From Methylobacterium aquaticum (GTDB taxonomy: Bacteria > Pseudomonadota > Alphaproteobacteria > Rhizobiales > Beijerinckiaceae): a stretch of DNA of 64,000 nucleotides. The DNA is taken from positions 1,039,001 through 1,103,000 of the forward strand of contig NZ_CP043627.1 in assembly GCF_016804325.1 (NCBI RefSeq), read 5' to 3'. Within the stretch, counting starts at the first letter, position 1. Each line of letters begins with the position of its first letter. Shown in pieces: positions 17,627 to 27,661 of this stretch. The position numbers and the translations under genes were made by a program. The notes under the pieces are model-generated. The model was given only the letters and a program-made list of their open reading frames with translations, had not been told where the DNA came from and did not search any database.

Positions 17627-20047
17627 CGTCCCTCGCCAGCAACTCGCTCGCCGCCGCCACCAGGTTGTCGACCGAGAGCGGACGGAACTTGAACTCGACC
17701 ACGTGCTTGCCGGCCGGCACCTCGACCCCGCGGAAGAGCAGGTTGGTGCGCAGGATCGGGCGGCGGGCACCGTCGACCCGGGCCTGCCAGCCCGGATAGA
17801 AGATGTCGTGCAGCACCAGCACGCTGTCGCGGTCGGTCTCGACCTCCACCGTGACGATATTGCGGCGATAGGCCAGGATCGTCGCCGTGCCCTTCGCCGC
17901 GGTCACCGGGGCCGCCGGGTCCTTGAGGCCGAACTCGCCCGAGATCTTCGGCACGCTGTCCTTGTCGACGAGCGCGGTGTCGTTGCCCTCGAAGTCGGGC
18001 AGTTCGTCCTGGTCGAGCACGCTCTCGGAATCGACCGGGACGAGGCGGGTCGCCAGATAGGCCCGGGGCTTGGCCGGATCGAGGCGGTAGATCCACATCT
18101 CGCCCGAGCCGTAGAGGAGCTTCGCGCCGGTCAGCTGCGGGAAGTGTTTTGGGAGTCGCTCGGCCGGCCGGTCGAGGACGAGGTATTCGAGGCCGAGCAG
18201 GCTCGCGAGCCGCGAGCGGTAGCCGCGGAACAGCCCGGGGAACTGGCGCAGGTTCGGATCGGCGGCGTTCTCGCCCGGGCCGACGGCGCGCTCGTAATCG
18301 GCGAGCCGCAGGGGGTTGTAGCCAATCGTGTCCTCGAGCCCGAGCACCATCGAGGCGTTCTGCCAGGCGCCGCCGAGACCCAGGATCTCGACCCGGGGAT
18401 GCTCGCCCTTGGCGTGGCGCGCGTCGAGCTCGGCCTTCAGCAGGGTCAGGCCCTGGAGCTGCTCGGGCGGCAGTTTCTGGAACACCGCGTAGCGGCCCGC
18501 CGGCTCGGCATTGAGGGAATTGCCGGCATTGCGCCAGACCAGCTCGGCGCCGAGCACGGCCACGAGGCAGGAGGCGGCGAGCGCCCGCCGCCGCGGCGTC
18601 GCCCGCAGCATCACCATGACGGCAACGAGCGCGATGCCGGTGCCGATCAGGCCGTCGCGCAGGGCGTCCGGCAGGTGCTGGCCTTTGGCCGCGTAGCGGT
18701 AGGACACCCACACGATCCCCGCCAGGATGGCGAAGGCCGCGCCCGCAGGGCGAGGCGGGCGGCCCGCGCGAGGCCCGCCGCGCCCGAAGACAGCCGGGGC
18801 GCGCCCTCGGTGACGTAGCGGTGGACGAGGTAGCCGGCGGTGAGCGCCAGCCCGATATTGATGACGAAGGTCGCGTCGGCCGGCCGGCGGTAGAGGTCGA
18901 CGCCGGGGAAATGGTCGAAGATCGGTGCGAAGAGCGGGGTGTAGCGCCCCAGCGCATAGAGGATGGCGGCGCCGAGCACGATCACCGGGTAGCGGATCTC
19001 CCGGGCGGCGAGGCGACCGCCGGCGATGCCGTGCCAGAGGATCAGCACTGCCGGCAGGGTGCCGGCGAACAGGTAGTTCACCGCCCGGTCGGTCCAGGTG
19101 TTGCCGTCCATCGATTGCCAGTCCGGACCCCAGTAGTCGTAGGTCCAGCGCAGCGAGCCGAACACGTCGGCGAACAGCGTGGTGGCGAAGCTCGACGGCG
19201 GCAGCGAGCCCATGATCGCCGCGCCGTAGCCGAAGGACGGCCGGGTCGAGGTCATCAGGAACTGCATGGTGAGGAGCGAGGGCACGGCGAGCAGCGCCCC
19301 GCCGACCACGCCCATCACCGCGAGCACGCCGATCCGCGCCCGCAGATAGGCCAGCGGCGCCGGCGCCGTCAGGATCGCGTGGAATGCGACGCCGATCAGG
19401 CTCAGCCCGCACAGGAAGGCGACCTGGTCGCGCCCCACCGTCATCACCGCGGCCACCACCGCGAAGGCGAGACCGAAGGCATAGGAGCGGCGCGCCAGCG
19501 CCTCCTCCAGGAGCCACCAGGCCAGCGGCACGAAGCCGTAGGAGATGATCATGCCGGTATGCTGGAGCCGGGCCGAGGCCGAGCCGCCGAGCACGAACAC
19601 CATCGCGGCCGCGACCGCGCCGGCCGGGTGCCAGCCGCGGCGGCGGAACAGCAGCAGGGTCGCGACCGCGCCGGGGATCAGGTGGGCGAACACCACCGCG
19701 TCGAACAGCTCCATCGACGGGGAGGGATCGAGCCACGCGAAGAACAGCATGGTCGGGGTGAAGAGGAGCGATTGCGGGTCCGCGACCGAGGGGTGGCCGG
19801 CGAAGTGGTAGGGGTTCCAGAGCGGCAACTCGCCGTTGGCGAGCGCGGCGCCGAGATAGCGCAGCATCGGGTAGAAGTGGTTCTTGGAATCCCACGGCAC
19901 CACGGCGCCGGCGAGCGGCCACACCGCGGCGGCGGCGGCCCAGAACAGCATCACGGCGGCGAGCGCCAGCCAGAGGTCCCGGGAGGTCCAGGCATGGACC
20001 GGTGGGAGATGGGCCGGTGACGTTTGGGAAACGGGGGAGCGCGTCAT
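17598..20047 (-). pseudogene. YfhO-like multi-spanning membrane protein, frameshifted
   Basis: Two frames together encode about 816 residues. The first (MTRSPVSQTS) has some ten hydrophobic segments and the family-like stretches VVPWDSKNHFYPMLRYLG and WNPYHFAGHPSVADPQSLLF. The second resumes with AFAILAGIVWVSYRY and ends in a soluble domain with HDIFYPGWQARVDG and LFRGVEVPAGKHVVEF. This layout is that of YfhO/GT-C-like proteins implicated in glycosylation of cell-surface polymers. The frame breaks near 18748, and the total length is one base short. The rest is intact on both sides, so a missing base in the assembly is likely. It is co-transcribed with the downstream secreted protein. Confidence 0.75.
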
Positions 20048-20211
20048 GGTGCGGTCGGCGTCCTCGGCACCGGCTCTCCCGGCGCAGGGCTAGTCGTCGC
20101 GCCCGGCCGTGGCCGTCCGGGGCGGAATGGTGCTTAAAGGGAGCATCGGGGCGCCAGCGTGGCAGCCTGTCGTTCCGTCCGCCCGCTATAGCTCAAGCCA
20201 CTGAAGCCGAG

Positions 20212-20775
20212 ATGAACGCAACCCTCGACCTTCTTCGCACCCGCCGCTCGGTGCCGCCGGCGCAGCTCGCCGGCCCCGGCCCTTCCCGAGAGGAACTGGA
20301 CACGATCCTCGCCGCCGCCGCGCGCGTGCCCGACCACGGCAAGCTCGCGCCCTGGCGCTTCATCCTGATCGAGGGCGAGGGGCAGGCCAGGATCGGCCGC
20401 GTGGTGGCCGAGGCCTACCGGGCCGACCATCCGGAGGCCGACGACAAGCGCCTCGCCCTCGAGGCCGGGCGCCTCGCCCAGGCGCCCCTGGTGATCGCCG
20501 TGGTGTCGCGGGCCGCCCCCCACGTGAAGATCCCCGACTGGGAGCAGGTGCTCTCGGCCGGCGCCGTCTGCATGAACCTGATCGTGGCGGCCAACGCGCT
20601 CGGTTTGCGCACCGCCTGGCTCACCGAGTGGATGGCCTATGACCGCCGGGTGCTCGACGCGCTCGGCCTCGACCCGGCCGAGCGCCTGGCGGGCTTCGTC
20701 CATGTCGGCCGGGCCGGCGAGGTGCCCCCCGACCGGCCGCGGCCGGCGCTGTCCGAGATCGTGACGCGGTACTGA
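20212..20775 (+). CDS. Nitroreductase family protein
   Basis: The 187-residue flavoprotein has the nitroreductase layout. It opens with LRTRRSVPPAQL, which contacts FMN phosphate, then AAARVPDHGKLAPWRFI, and later ANALGLRTAWLTEW. It resembles the YdjA/RutE-like small nitroreductases that use FMN and NAD(P)H. The natural substrate is unknown. The flavin reductase-like gene follows 94 bases downstream on the same strand and may be co-expressed. Confidence 0.88.
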   Translation: MNATLDLLRTRRSVPPAQLAGPGPSREELDTILAAAARVPDHGKLAPWRFILIEGEGQARIGRVVAEAYRADHPEADDKRLALEAGRLAQAPLVIAVVSRAAPHVKIPDWEQVLSAGAVCMNLIVAANALGLRTAWLTEWMAYDRRVLDALGLDPAERLAGFVHVGRAGEVPPDRPRPALSEIVTRY

Positions 20776-20869
20776 GCGCGAGCGGGCTGGCGCCGGGCCC
20801 CGGGGATGCTCTAACTGGCGGCGGGCGGTCCGGACGGGCCGCCGCTTCCAGAGCATTTCGGGGCCGCCG

Positions 20870-21496
20870 ATGCATTACGACGCCGAGACCCGCACCCTGC
20901 CGCACAACCCGTTCAAGGCGCTGGTGGCGCCGCGCCCGATCGGGTGGGTCAGCGCGATCGGCGCCTCGGGTGCGCTGAACCTCTCGCCCTACTCGTTCTT
21001 CAACGGGATCGGGGACAACCCCGAGATGGTGATGTTCTCGTCCTTCGGCCGCAAGGACGCGCTGACCTTCGCGGAGGAGGGGGGCGAGTTCGTGTGCAGC
21101 CTCGCCACCTTCGACACCCGGGAGGGCATGAACCAGTCCTCGGCGCCCCTGCCGCGGGGCGAGAGCGAGTTCGCCTTCGCCGGTCTCGCCACCGCCCCGT
21201 CGCGCAAGGTGCGCCCGCCGCGGGTGGCCGACGCGCCCGCGGCCCTCGAATGCAAATGGCTCCAGACCATCCCGCTCGTGCCGGCCGGCGGGGGCGAGGC
21301 GGCCTACTTCATGGTGATCGGCCAGGTGGTGTCGATGTATATCGACGACCGCTTCGTGACGCCGGAGGGCCGGGTCGATACCGGGGCGATGCGCCCGATC
21401 ATGCGCGGCGGCTACTTCGATTACTTCACGGTCGAATCCGAGAACCGCTTCGAGATGCGCCGGCCGGCGGGCGGGGGTGACGTGCCGAAGCGGTGA
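20870..21496 (+). CDS. Flavin reductase family protein (FMN-binding split barrel)
   Basis: The 208-residue protein has the DIM6/NTAB-type split barrel signatures LVAPRPIGWVSAIG and LSPYSFFNGIGDNPEMV near its start. RKDALTFAEEGGEFVCSLAT and a C-terminal RGGYFDYFTV follow. These bind FMN and either reduce flavin for a partner oxygenase or act directly. The nitroreductase upstream is the only flavoprotein neighbour. No monooxygenase partner is seen. Confidence 0.85.
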   Translation: MHYDAETRTLPHNPFKALVAPRPIGWVSAIGASGALNLSPYSFFNGIGDNPEMVMFSSFGRKDALTFAEEGGEFVCSLATFDTREGMNQSSAPLPRGESEFAFAGLATAPSRKVRPPRVADAPAALECKWLQTIPLVPAGGGEAAYFMVIGQVVSMYIDDRFVTPEGRVDTGAMRPIMRGGYFDYFTVESENRFEMRRPAGGGDVPKR

Positions 21497-21530
21497 GGGC
21501 AGACGCCTCGCGCTGCGGAACTGGCCGGGA

Positions 21531-21830
21531 CAAGAGGGGCGCGAGTTCTCTCCTCTCCCCGCGGGCGGCAGGGCTGTCCGGGGAAAAGAAGAGGCGCGGG
21601 AAATCCCCCTCTCACCGCGGGCGGGAGAGGACTTCATCGACCTTGTCGTCGATGAAGTGAGCGGAGGCGCAGCCGGAGCGAGGGTGAGGGGGAGGTTCCG
21701 GAAGAGCCTCATCCTGAGACACCCCCTCACCCTCGCCCTGCGGGCTCCCTTCACCCCCGACGAGGCGGGTCTCCCCTCTCCCCGCCCGCGGGAGAGGGGA
21801 GACCCGCGCTCTTCTCGTCTCGAAAATTTC
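21531..21830. repeat. Cluster of GC-rich intergenic palindromes
   Basis: This 475-base gap holds several copies of the CTCTCCCCGCGGGCGG type. It also has a perfect 15-bp inverted repeat (21678-21692 against 21722-21736, GCGAGGGTGAGGGGG) and a small palindrome TTCATCGAC/GTCGATGAA near 21632-21657. Such mosaics are common between genes in this bacterial order. I see no gene in it. Confidence 0.65.
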
Positions 21831-22010
21831 CCCGGACCGTCCTGGCACCCGCGGGAGGCCTCATGCATCAGGTGAGAGCTTCGAACTGCCGTGCTCGCCC
21901 CATGCCTCCCGTACCCACCGGCGAGGTATCTCTCTCCGTGCCGCACGTGAGGCCGATATCGGGTCCGACCCGTGCCACCATCCTTCGAGTACACCGCGAA
22001 GGAGTCCCCG

Positions 22011-22292
22011 ATGCAAGCCGCCGACAAGACGACCGGGATCAGCGTTCCGTCCGAGCCACCGCGCGAGAGCGGTGCGGCGGGCGAGCACGCCTCCCTCGGC
22101 GACGTGCTGCGCGATGCGGTGAGCCTGGAGAAGCGCGAACGCGAGGAGGAGCACGCCGGGCGCCTCAACGCCATCCGCGCCCGCATCCGCCGCTCGCTGG
22201 ACGATCCGCGGCCCGACCTGACTCTCGATGAGGTCGATGCTGCCTTGGAAGCACTCTTCGCCGAGGCCGAACGGGATGGTCGTTTCGCGTGA
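22011..22292 (+). CDS. Small acidic protein, possibly antitoxin-like
   Basis: The 93-residue protein starts at an ATG with an AAGGAG ribosome site 7 bases upstream, which decides the start over an upstream GTG. The C-terminal half is helical and charged (REREEEHAGRLNAIRARIRR, then LTLDEVDAALEALFAEAERDG). The end recalls ParD-like antitoxins that bind a RelE/ParE toxin, but no toxin gene is adjacent. The resemblance is weak. Confidence 0.6.
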   Translation: MQAADKTTGISVPSEPPRESGAAGEHASLGDVLRDAVSLEKREREEEHAGRLNAIRARIRRSLDDPRPDLTLDEVDAALEALFAEAERDGRFA

Positions 22293-22469
22293 GGTAGCCC
22301 ATCGCGGTCGTGGGCCCGGGGAGCCGGAAGGCAGGGCGCGGGAGGGAGGAACCCGAGCGGGACTCGGCGGCCTCACCCCGCCTTCAACCTTCCTTTACCA
22401 TAACCCCAGCATCCTGCGGCCCATGAGAGAGCCGGCCCGCGCGTTGCGGCTCCGCTCCACCGGGCCGCT

Positions 22470-23503
22470 ATGTTCCTGTTCAGCAGCACGCCGTCGCAAG
22501 GGACTGCCAGCCAAGGGATGAACGCCCAGGCCACCGGCCGCGCGGCGTCCGGCAACCCGGTGATCGACGCGATCCGCCAGGGCGCCGAGAAGACCGGCGC
22601 CGCCTTCGACTACCTGCTCTCGACGGCGCAACGCGAATCGAGCCTCAACCCGAGCGCCAAGGCCGGGTCGTCCTCGGCCACCGGCCTGTTCCAGTTCATC
22701 GAGCAGACCTGGCTCGGGGTGATGAAGCAGGACGGCCCGTCGCTGGGCCTCGGCTCCTATGCCGACGCGATCACCGCGCGGTCGTCGGGCGGCTACACGG
22801 TCAGCGACCCGGCCGCCCGCCAGGCGATCCTCGACCTGCGGCGGGACCCGGAGGTCGCCTCCGCGATGGCCGGCGCGCTCACCCGGCGCAACGCCGACGC
22901 CCTCTCCGAGGCGCTGGGCCGCGAGCCGAACCGGGCCGACCTCTACGCCGCCCATCTTCTCGGGGTACGCGGGGCGCTGACCCTGATCCGCGCCGCCGAG
23001 GGCGCCCCGGCCGCTCCGCCGCCGCCGACCTGCCGGAGGCGGCCGCCGGCAATCGCGGCCTGTTCTACGACCGCGCCGGCCGGGCGCGCAGCGCCTCGGA
23101 ACTCTACGCCGTGCTCGGCACCAGTCCCGCCGTCCCGACCGCGACGGCCACCACCCTCGCGGCGCAAGCCGCCGCGCCCTCGGCCTACGCACCCGAGGCC
23201 GGCAGCGGCCTGCGCTCGCTGTTCCAGACCGATGCCCGTCGCGGCCCGGTCTCCGACAGCGTCGCCCGCCTGTGGGGCAGCCGGAGCACCGGCGCGAGCG
23301 CGCCGAGCTATTTCCCGCGCTCGAACGACGGCCCGGTCCTCGCGGCCGCCGCGCCCGCGCCGAGCCTGCCGGCCGCCCCGGCCGAGAGTCAGGACGGCGC
23401 CCAGGACGCCCCGATCCCGGGCATCCCCCTGCCGCCCGCCCGTCCGCCGGAATTCGGCGGGCGCGGCCGCGCCGCCGTCACGCCCCCCTCGATCCAATCC
23501 TGA
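22470..23503 (+). pseudogene. SLT-domain lytic transglycosylase, frameshifted in its linker
   Basis: The first frame (MFLFSSTPSQ) carries the transglycosylase domain. YLLSTAQRESSLNP holds the catalytic glutamate and GSSSATGLFQFIEQTW is the substrate groove. It reaches LYAAHLLGVRGAL and then turns into a proline/arginine run. The true continuation is in another frame from about 23003-23026 (ADLPEAAAGNRGLFYDRAGR, then SELYAVLGTSP) and ends at PPSIQS. Restoring one base joins them into about 344 residues. The C-terminal part is low-complexity and proline-rich. The DUF2336 gene follows 36 bases later. Confidence 0.8.
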
Positions 23504-23539
23504 CCACCCGCCGAAAAACCCCTCCACGGAGCCGCGCCG

Positions 23540-24772
23540 ATGATCGTCCGCCAGTTCCTGCTCTGGACGCAGCACGAATCCGCCGGAAGGCGGGCCGAGG
23601 CGGCCGCGTCGCTCGCCCGGGCCTATCTCTACGCCAAGCTCGACCCGGCGGCCCGCTGGGAGGCCAAGACCGCGATCACGGCGCTCCTCGACGATCCCTC
23701 GCCCCTGGTGCGGCGGGCGCTCGCCGAGGCCTGCGCCAATGCCGCGGAGGCGCCCCGGACCCTGGTGGTGGCTCTCGCCCAGGACCGGCCGGACATCGCC
23801 GGGCTGGTGCTGGCGCGCTCGCCGGTCCTGTCCGACGCCGATCTCGTCGATTGCGCCGCCGTCGGCGACGAGGCGGGGCGGATCGCCATCGCGGGTCGTC
23901 CCTACCTCTCGGCGATGCTGTGCGGCGCGCTGGCCGAGATCGCCGGGGTCGCGGCCCTGCGGGCGCTCGCCGCCAATCCGGGGGCCGAGATCACCCGCGG
24001 CAGCCTCCTGCGGATGGTCGAGCGCCACGGCGACGACGCCTCCTTGCGCGAGGCGCTGCTCGCCCGGGCCGACCTGCCCGTCGACGTGCGCCAGGCGGTG
24101 ACCGCCCGCCTCGCCAGCGCGCTCTCGGCCTTCGTGACCGGCTGCGGCTGGCTCTCGCCGGAGCGCAGCGAGCGGGTGACCCGCGAGGCGCGGGAACGCG
24201 CGACCCTCGGGCTCGCCGAGGCCTCGGACCGCGCCGACCTGCGCCGCCTCGTCGCCTACTTGCGCGGGGCGGGCCAGCTCACCGCCGGGCTGATCCTGCG
24301 GGCGCTGCTGTCGGGCCGGATGGCCTTCACGGAGGCGGCCCTGACCGATCTCTCAGGCTTGTCCCACGAGCGGGTGGCCGGGCTCCTGCACGATCCGCGC
24401 GGCAGCGGCATGACGGCGCTCTACCGCCGGGCCGGCCTGCCGCCGGCCCTGGAGCCCGCCTTCACGGCGGCGATGTCGGCCTGGCACGAGGAGGCGAGCG
24501 GCTTCTCCGAGAGCGGCGCCGCCGGCCTGTCGCGGCGGATGATCGAGCGCGCGGTCACCGCCTGCGAGCGGCTGCCCTTCGCCGACGCCCACGCCATCGT
24601 CGCCCTGCTCAACCGCTTCGACGCCGAGGCGGCCCGCGACGAGGCCCGGGTGCTCGCCCGCGCCCTGGTGAGCGAGGCCGCGACCGACACGGTGAGCGAG
24701 ACCGTGCCGGACACGATCCCCGCGGGCCTGATCGACAGCTATCGCCGGGACCGGCCGCGCCTCGCGGCCTGA
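23540..24772 (+). CDS. DUF2336 domain-containing protein
   Basis: The 410-residue soluble protein has an all-helical, HEAT-like composition throughout. It opens with RQFLLWTQHESAGRRAEAAA and has the DUF2336 stretch DDPSPLVRRALAEACANA. The ADLPVDVRQAVTARLAS and GLSHERVAGLLHD repeats follow. DUF2336 proteins are widespread in alphaproteobacteria and their function is unknown. The gene follows the SLT transglycosylase at short distance and probably shares its transcript. Confidence 0.85.
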   Translation: MIVRQFLLWTQHESAGRRAEAAASLARAYLYAKLDPAARWEAKTAITALLDDPSPLVRRALAEACANAAEAPRTLVVALAQDRPDIAGLVLARSPVLSDADLVDCAAVGDEAGRIAIAGRPYLSAMLCGALAEIAGVAALRALAANPGAEITRGSLLRMVERHGDDASLREALLARADLPVDVRQAVTARLASALSAFVTGCGWLSPERSERVTREARERATLGLAEASDRADLRRLVAYLRGAGQLTAGLILRALLSGRMAFTEAALTDLSGLSHERVAGLLHDPRGSGMTALYRRAGLPPALEPAFTAAMSAWHEEASGFSESGAAGLSRRMIERAVTACERLPFADAHAIVALLNRFDAEAARDEARVLARALVSEAATDTVSETVPDTIPAGLIDSYRRDRPRLAA

Positions 24773-24815
24773 CGCGAGCCCGGCAGCCCGAGCGGCTGTT
24801 CGCCAGACGCGAAAC

Positions 24816-24869
24816 CCTCGATGTCGTCCCGGGGCTCGACGACGTCGAGAACCCGGGACGACATCGAGG
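24816..24869. repeat. Perfect 18-bp inverted repeat with inner hairpin
   Basis: Arms 24816-24833 (CCTCGATGTCGTCCCGGG) and 24852-24869 are exact inverted repeats. The loop itself can pair (CTCGAC/GTCGAG). It lies 44 bases after the DUF2336 stop codon and may end that operon. Its core resembles the palindromes at 6.1 kb and 49.6 kb. Confidence 0.75.
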
Positions 24870-24909
24870 ATTAAAGTTCGGGAAGCCCGTTCGAACAGGC
24901 TCCGACCCG

Positions 24910-25026
24910 TCAGCGCCCGGCGGCGCGCCGGTCGGCGCACGTCACCGCCGCGGCGAGGTAGCCGGCCAACGAGACGATCACGGCGTGGGGGTAGATCGGT
25001 CGAACGAAATGGGCGGAGACGCTCAT
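24910..25026 (-). CDS. Small 38-residue protein with one hydrophobic segment
   Basis: The short frame starts with ATG at 25026, 5 bases after a strong GGGAGGA ribosome site. It reads MSVSAHFVRP, then a hydrophobic stretch (AVIVSLAGYLAAAVTC) and a basic tail ending RRAAGR. This would make a single-pass inner-membrane micropeptide with a positive C-terminus. The ribosome site and composition are the only evidence. No homolog is recognised. Confidence 0.45.
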   Translation of the reverse strand: MSVSAHFVRPIYPHAVIVSLAGYLAAAVTCADRRAAGR

Positions 25027-25257
25027 CGATTCCTCCCGATTTGGTGTCCCGTCCAGCGTACGATGCCGTATGCTCCGCGGACAAGCAGGTCTTGCGAAGA
25101 ATCTTATTCTCGAAAAGACGGATTAAGCTGCAGGTCGGTCTTTCGTGATCCCGGTATGGCGGTGGTCTTCGTCGTGCCGAGCGCAGGTTTGCCTCACGGA
25201 ACGTCGTTTCATCATGCCGCGAGCACCGGCCCTGCCGGGACCCGTGCCCCTCCGCCG

Positions 25258-26250
25258 TCATGACGGAGCGGTGCGGGCCTCCATGCGTGTCCGGGGCGCG
25301 AGGGCGGCGAAGAGGGCCGCATCGTCGTCCTGCTCGGCATTCGGGGTCGTCAGCAGGGTGTCGCCGGAAAACACCGAGTTCGCCCCCGCGAGGAAGCACA
25401 GGATCTGCGCCTCTCGCCCGAGCTGCGCGCGGCCGGCCGATAGGCGGACGATCGAACCCGGCAGGACGAGGCGCGCCGTCGCCACCATGCGGACGAGATC
25501 GAGAGGATCGGGGCGGGGCCGGTCGGCGAGCGGCGTCCCTTCGACCGGCACCAGGGCGTTGATCGGCACGCTCTCGGGATGCGGCGTCAGTCCCGCCAGC
25601 ACCCGGAGCATGTCGGCCCGGTCCGCCACCGCCTCGCCCATGCCGACGATGCCGCCGCAGCACAGGCCGATGCCGGCCTCCCGCACCGTCGCCAGGGTGT
25701 CGAGCCGGTCCTCGTAGCGGCGCGTGGTCACGATCCGCCCGTAGAAATCCGGGCCGGTATCGAGGTTGTGGTTGTAGGCCGTCAGCCCGGCCGCGGCAAG
25801 GCGGGCGGCCTGGTGGGCCTTCAGCATGCCGAGCGTCACGCAGGCCTCCATCCCGAGCGCGCGCACGCCCTCGACCATCGCCACCACCGCGTCGAACTCC
25901 GCCCCGTCGCGCACCTGGCGCCAGGCCGCGCCCATGCAGAAGCGCTCCGCCCCCGCCGCCTTGGCCCGGGCGGCCTGGGCCAGCACGAGGTTTGGATCCA
26001 TCAGCCGGTCGCGGGCGAGGTCGACCCCGCGGTGATGCGCCGATTGCGGGCAATAGGCGCAATCCTCGGGGCAGCCGCCGGTCTTCACCGACAGCAGGCT
26101 CGCCTTGCGGATCCGGTTCGGATCGTGGTGGCGGCGGTGGACGGCGTTGGCGCGCCCGACCAGTTCCAGAAGGGGCAGATCGTGCAGGGCCTCGATCTCC
26201 GCCACGCTCCAGTCGTGCCGGACGGTTCCGTCCTGGTGATCCGGGCTCAT
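25258..26250 (-). CDS. bioB: Biotin synthase
   Basis: The 330-residue radical-SAM enzyme inserts sulfur into dethiobiotin in the last step of biotin synthesis. The 4Fe-4S motif [11 protein letters not shown] follows VKTGG near residue 50. [25 protein letters not shown] and [13 protein letters not shown] are all typical, and [15 protein letters not shown] marks the C-terminus. Its start overlaps the bioY stop as ATGA, so the two genes are translationally coupled. BioR-like sites lie upstream of bioY. No bioFDA genes are in the window. Confidence 0.97.
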   Translation of the reverse strand: MSPDHQDGTVRHDWSVAEIEALHDLPLLELVGRANAVHRRHHDPNRIRKASLLSVKTGGCPEDCAYCPQSAHHRGVDLARDRLMDPNLVLAQAARAKAAGAERFCMGAAWRQVRDGAEFDAVVAMVEGVRALGMEACVTLGMLKAHQAARLAAAGLTAYNHNLDTGPDFYGRIVTTRRYEDRLDTLATVREAGIGLCCGGIVGMGEAVADRADMLRVLAGLTPHPESVPINALVPVEGTPLADRPRPDPLDLVRMVATARLVLPGSIVRLSAGRAQLGREAQILCFLAGANSVFSGDTLLTTPNAEQDDDAALFAALAPRTRMEARTAPS

Positions 26251-26804
26251 CGGGCGAAGACCCGGCGCAGGCCCGGCAGGGCGCAGGATCCGGCGGCGAC
26301 GAGGCCGATCTTGACGAGGTCGCCGAGGAGGAACGGCGCGAGGCCGAGGGCGACGAGGCGATCCGCGGGCACGAACAGGGCGAGCCAGGCGAGGCCGAGG
26401 GCATCGATCACCGCAAGGCCGGCGAGCATCGCGGCGACCCGGCCGAGGAGCCCGCGCCCGGCGGCGAGGATGCCGACCAGCCCGGCGGCGACGAGATAGC
26501 CCGCGAGGTAGCCGCCGGTCGGTCCCGCCATGTAGGCGAGGCCGATGCCGCGCTCCGGGGTGCCGGAGAAGACCGGCAGGCCGGCGGCGCCCACCGCGAG
26601 GTAGCCCAGCATGCTGGCGACCGCGAGGCGCGGGCCGGCGGCGAGCGCGAGGGCCATGACCGCGAGGGTGTGCAGCGTCATCGGCACCGGCCAGAACGGG
26701 ATCCGGACCTTGGCCGCGAGCGTGATCAGCAGCACGCCCGACAGGACGATCGCCAGGGTCCGGGCCGCGCGCAGGGGCGCAGCCCCGATGACGAGGGTGG
26801 TCAT
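26247..26804 (-). CDS. bioY: Biotin transporter BioY
   Basis: The 185-residue integral membrane protein has about six hydrophobic segments. It carries the BioY substrate-binding signatures [14 protein letters not shown] and [13 protein letters not shown]. BioY is the substrate-binding S-component of the biotin ECF transporter and can work alone. I chose the ATG at 26804, with GGAGAG upstream, over a GTG at 26816. A BioR box lies just upstream at 26821-26830. Transport and synthesis are thus in one biotin-controlled unit with bioB. Confidence 0.93.
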   Translation of the reverse strand: MTTLVIGAAPLRAARTLAIVLSGVLLITLAAKVRIPFWPVPMTLHTLAVMALALAAGPRLAVASMLGYLAVGAAGLPVFSGTPERGIGLAYMAGPTGGYLAGYLVAAGLVGILAAGRGLLGRVAAMLAGLAVIDALGLAWLALFVPADRLVALGLAPFLLGDLVKIGLVAAGSCALPGLRRVFAR

Positions 26805-26820
26805 CAGGCTCTCCACTCAT

Positions 26821-26830
26821 TTATAGATAA
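26821..26830. promoter_or_regulatory. BioR operator upstream of bioYB
   Basis: TTATAGATAA matches the alphaproteobacterial BioR consensus TTATMKATAA exactly. It lies 17 bases before the bioY start and would overlap the transcript start or ribosome-binding region. Confidence 0.85.
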
Positions 26831-26893
26831 TTTTGCCGATATGGCAGGCAGAATGAGCCACGATCGCCGCTTCAAGGCAATATGCTCGGTCGA

Positions 26894-26903
26894 TAATAGA
26901 TAA
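26894..26903. promoter_or_regulatory. Second BioR-like site, one mismatch
   Basis: TAATAGATAA differs from the BioR consensus at one position. Its centre is 73 bp, about seven helical turns, from the perfect site, so both would face the same side of the helix. It lies just past the bioR stop codon, upstream of bioY. Confidence 0.55.
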
Positions 26904-26911
26904 TTTGATGG

Positions 26912-27562
26912 TCAGGCGCTGCGACGGCTGGGGCCGGGGGCCGGTCGATGCCCGACCCACTGGACGTGCCGGGCGAGGATGGCGGCGGCGGCGTCGATGT
27001 CGCCTCCCCGGAGGGCGACGAGGATCGCCCGGTGGTCGCGATCGGTCGGCGCCTCCCATTCCGCGCGCCATCCGGCGAACAGGAAGCGGGCACTGGCGGC
27101 CTGGAGGTCGTCGATCGTCCGCAGCAGGCGCGGCATGCCGCAGGGCCCCAGGATGAGGCGGTGGAAGCTCCGGTTGGCCTCCTCCCAGGCCTGGATGTCG
27201 CCGGCGGCCCGGTCGCCGGCCCGGGTCGCGTCCTCGGCCCGGTCGAGGATCGCCGGGGTGAGGTGCGGCGCGGCATGGCGCAGGGCCAGTACCTCGAGGG
27301 CGGCGCGCATCTCGGCGACCTCGCGCACCTCTTCCGGGCTGAACCCCGCGACCCGCACGCCCCGCCGCGGCTCGCTCACCACCAGCCCCTGCGCCTCGAG
27401 ACGGCGAAACGCCTCCCGCACCGGCACGTGGCTGGCATCGAACTCCTCCGCCACGGCGTCCTGCCGCAGCCGGGCGCCCGCCGCCAGGGCGCCGGAGATG
27501 ATGCGCTCGGCGAGCGCCCGGCTGATCCGCAGGGCAATCGGTTCGTCTTTGGCTGTTGTCAT
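26912..27562 (-). CDS. bioR: GntR-family biotin repressor BioR
   Basis: The 216-residue protein has an N-terminal GntR winged helix: GARLRQDAVAEEFDASHVPV, then REAFRRLEAQGLVV. An FCD-type C-terminal ligand domain follows (MRAALEVLALRHAAPHL, NRSFHRLILGPCGMPRL). The family alone is broad. The call as BioR rests on its place next to bioYB and on exact TTATMKATAA boxes upstream of both bioY and this gene. It would repress bioYB and its own synthesis when biotin is sufficient. Confidence 0.88.
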   Translation of the reverse strand: MTTAKDEPIALRISRALAERIISGALAAGARLRQDAVAEEFDASHVPVREAFRRLEAQGLVVSEPRRGVRVAGFSPEEVREVAEMRAALEVLALRHAAPHLTPAILDRAEDATRAGDRAAGDIQAWEEANRSFHRLILGPCGMPRLLRTIDDLQAASARFLFAGWRAEWEAPTDRDHRAILVALRGGDIDAAAAILARHVQWVGHRPAPGPSRRSA

Positions 27563-27565
27563 GGA

Positions 27566-27575
27566 TTATCGATAA
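27566..27575. promoter_or_regulatory. BioR operator upstream of bioR
   Basis: TTATCGATAA matches the TTATMKATAA consensus exactly. It lies 3 bases upstream of the bioR start codon, which indicates negative autoregulation. Confidence 0.8.
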
Positions 27576-27661
27576 TCCAACTCCGTCCCGAGGTCACGCG
27601 GGCGTGACAGGTGCCCCTCCGAGATGGCAGGCTTGACCGAATGGGAATCAGCGAGGCCGCG

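Noticed and set aside
21531..21830. CRISPR array
   Set aside because: The repeats are palindromic, irregularly spaced and unequal in length, with no unique spacers and no cas genes.
22011..22292. Toxin-antitoxin locus
   Set aside because: Only a weak antitoxin-like tail is seen and there is no adjacent toxin gene on either strand.
25258..26820. A long frame joining an upstream peptide to biotin synthase
   Set aside because: The part before 26250 is an out-of-frame reading of bioY. BioB begins at the ATG overlapping the bioY stop.
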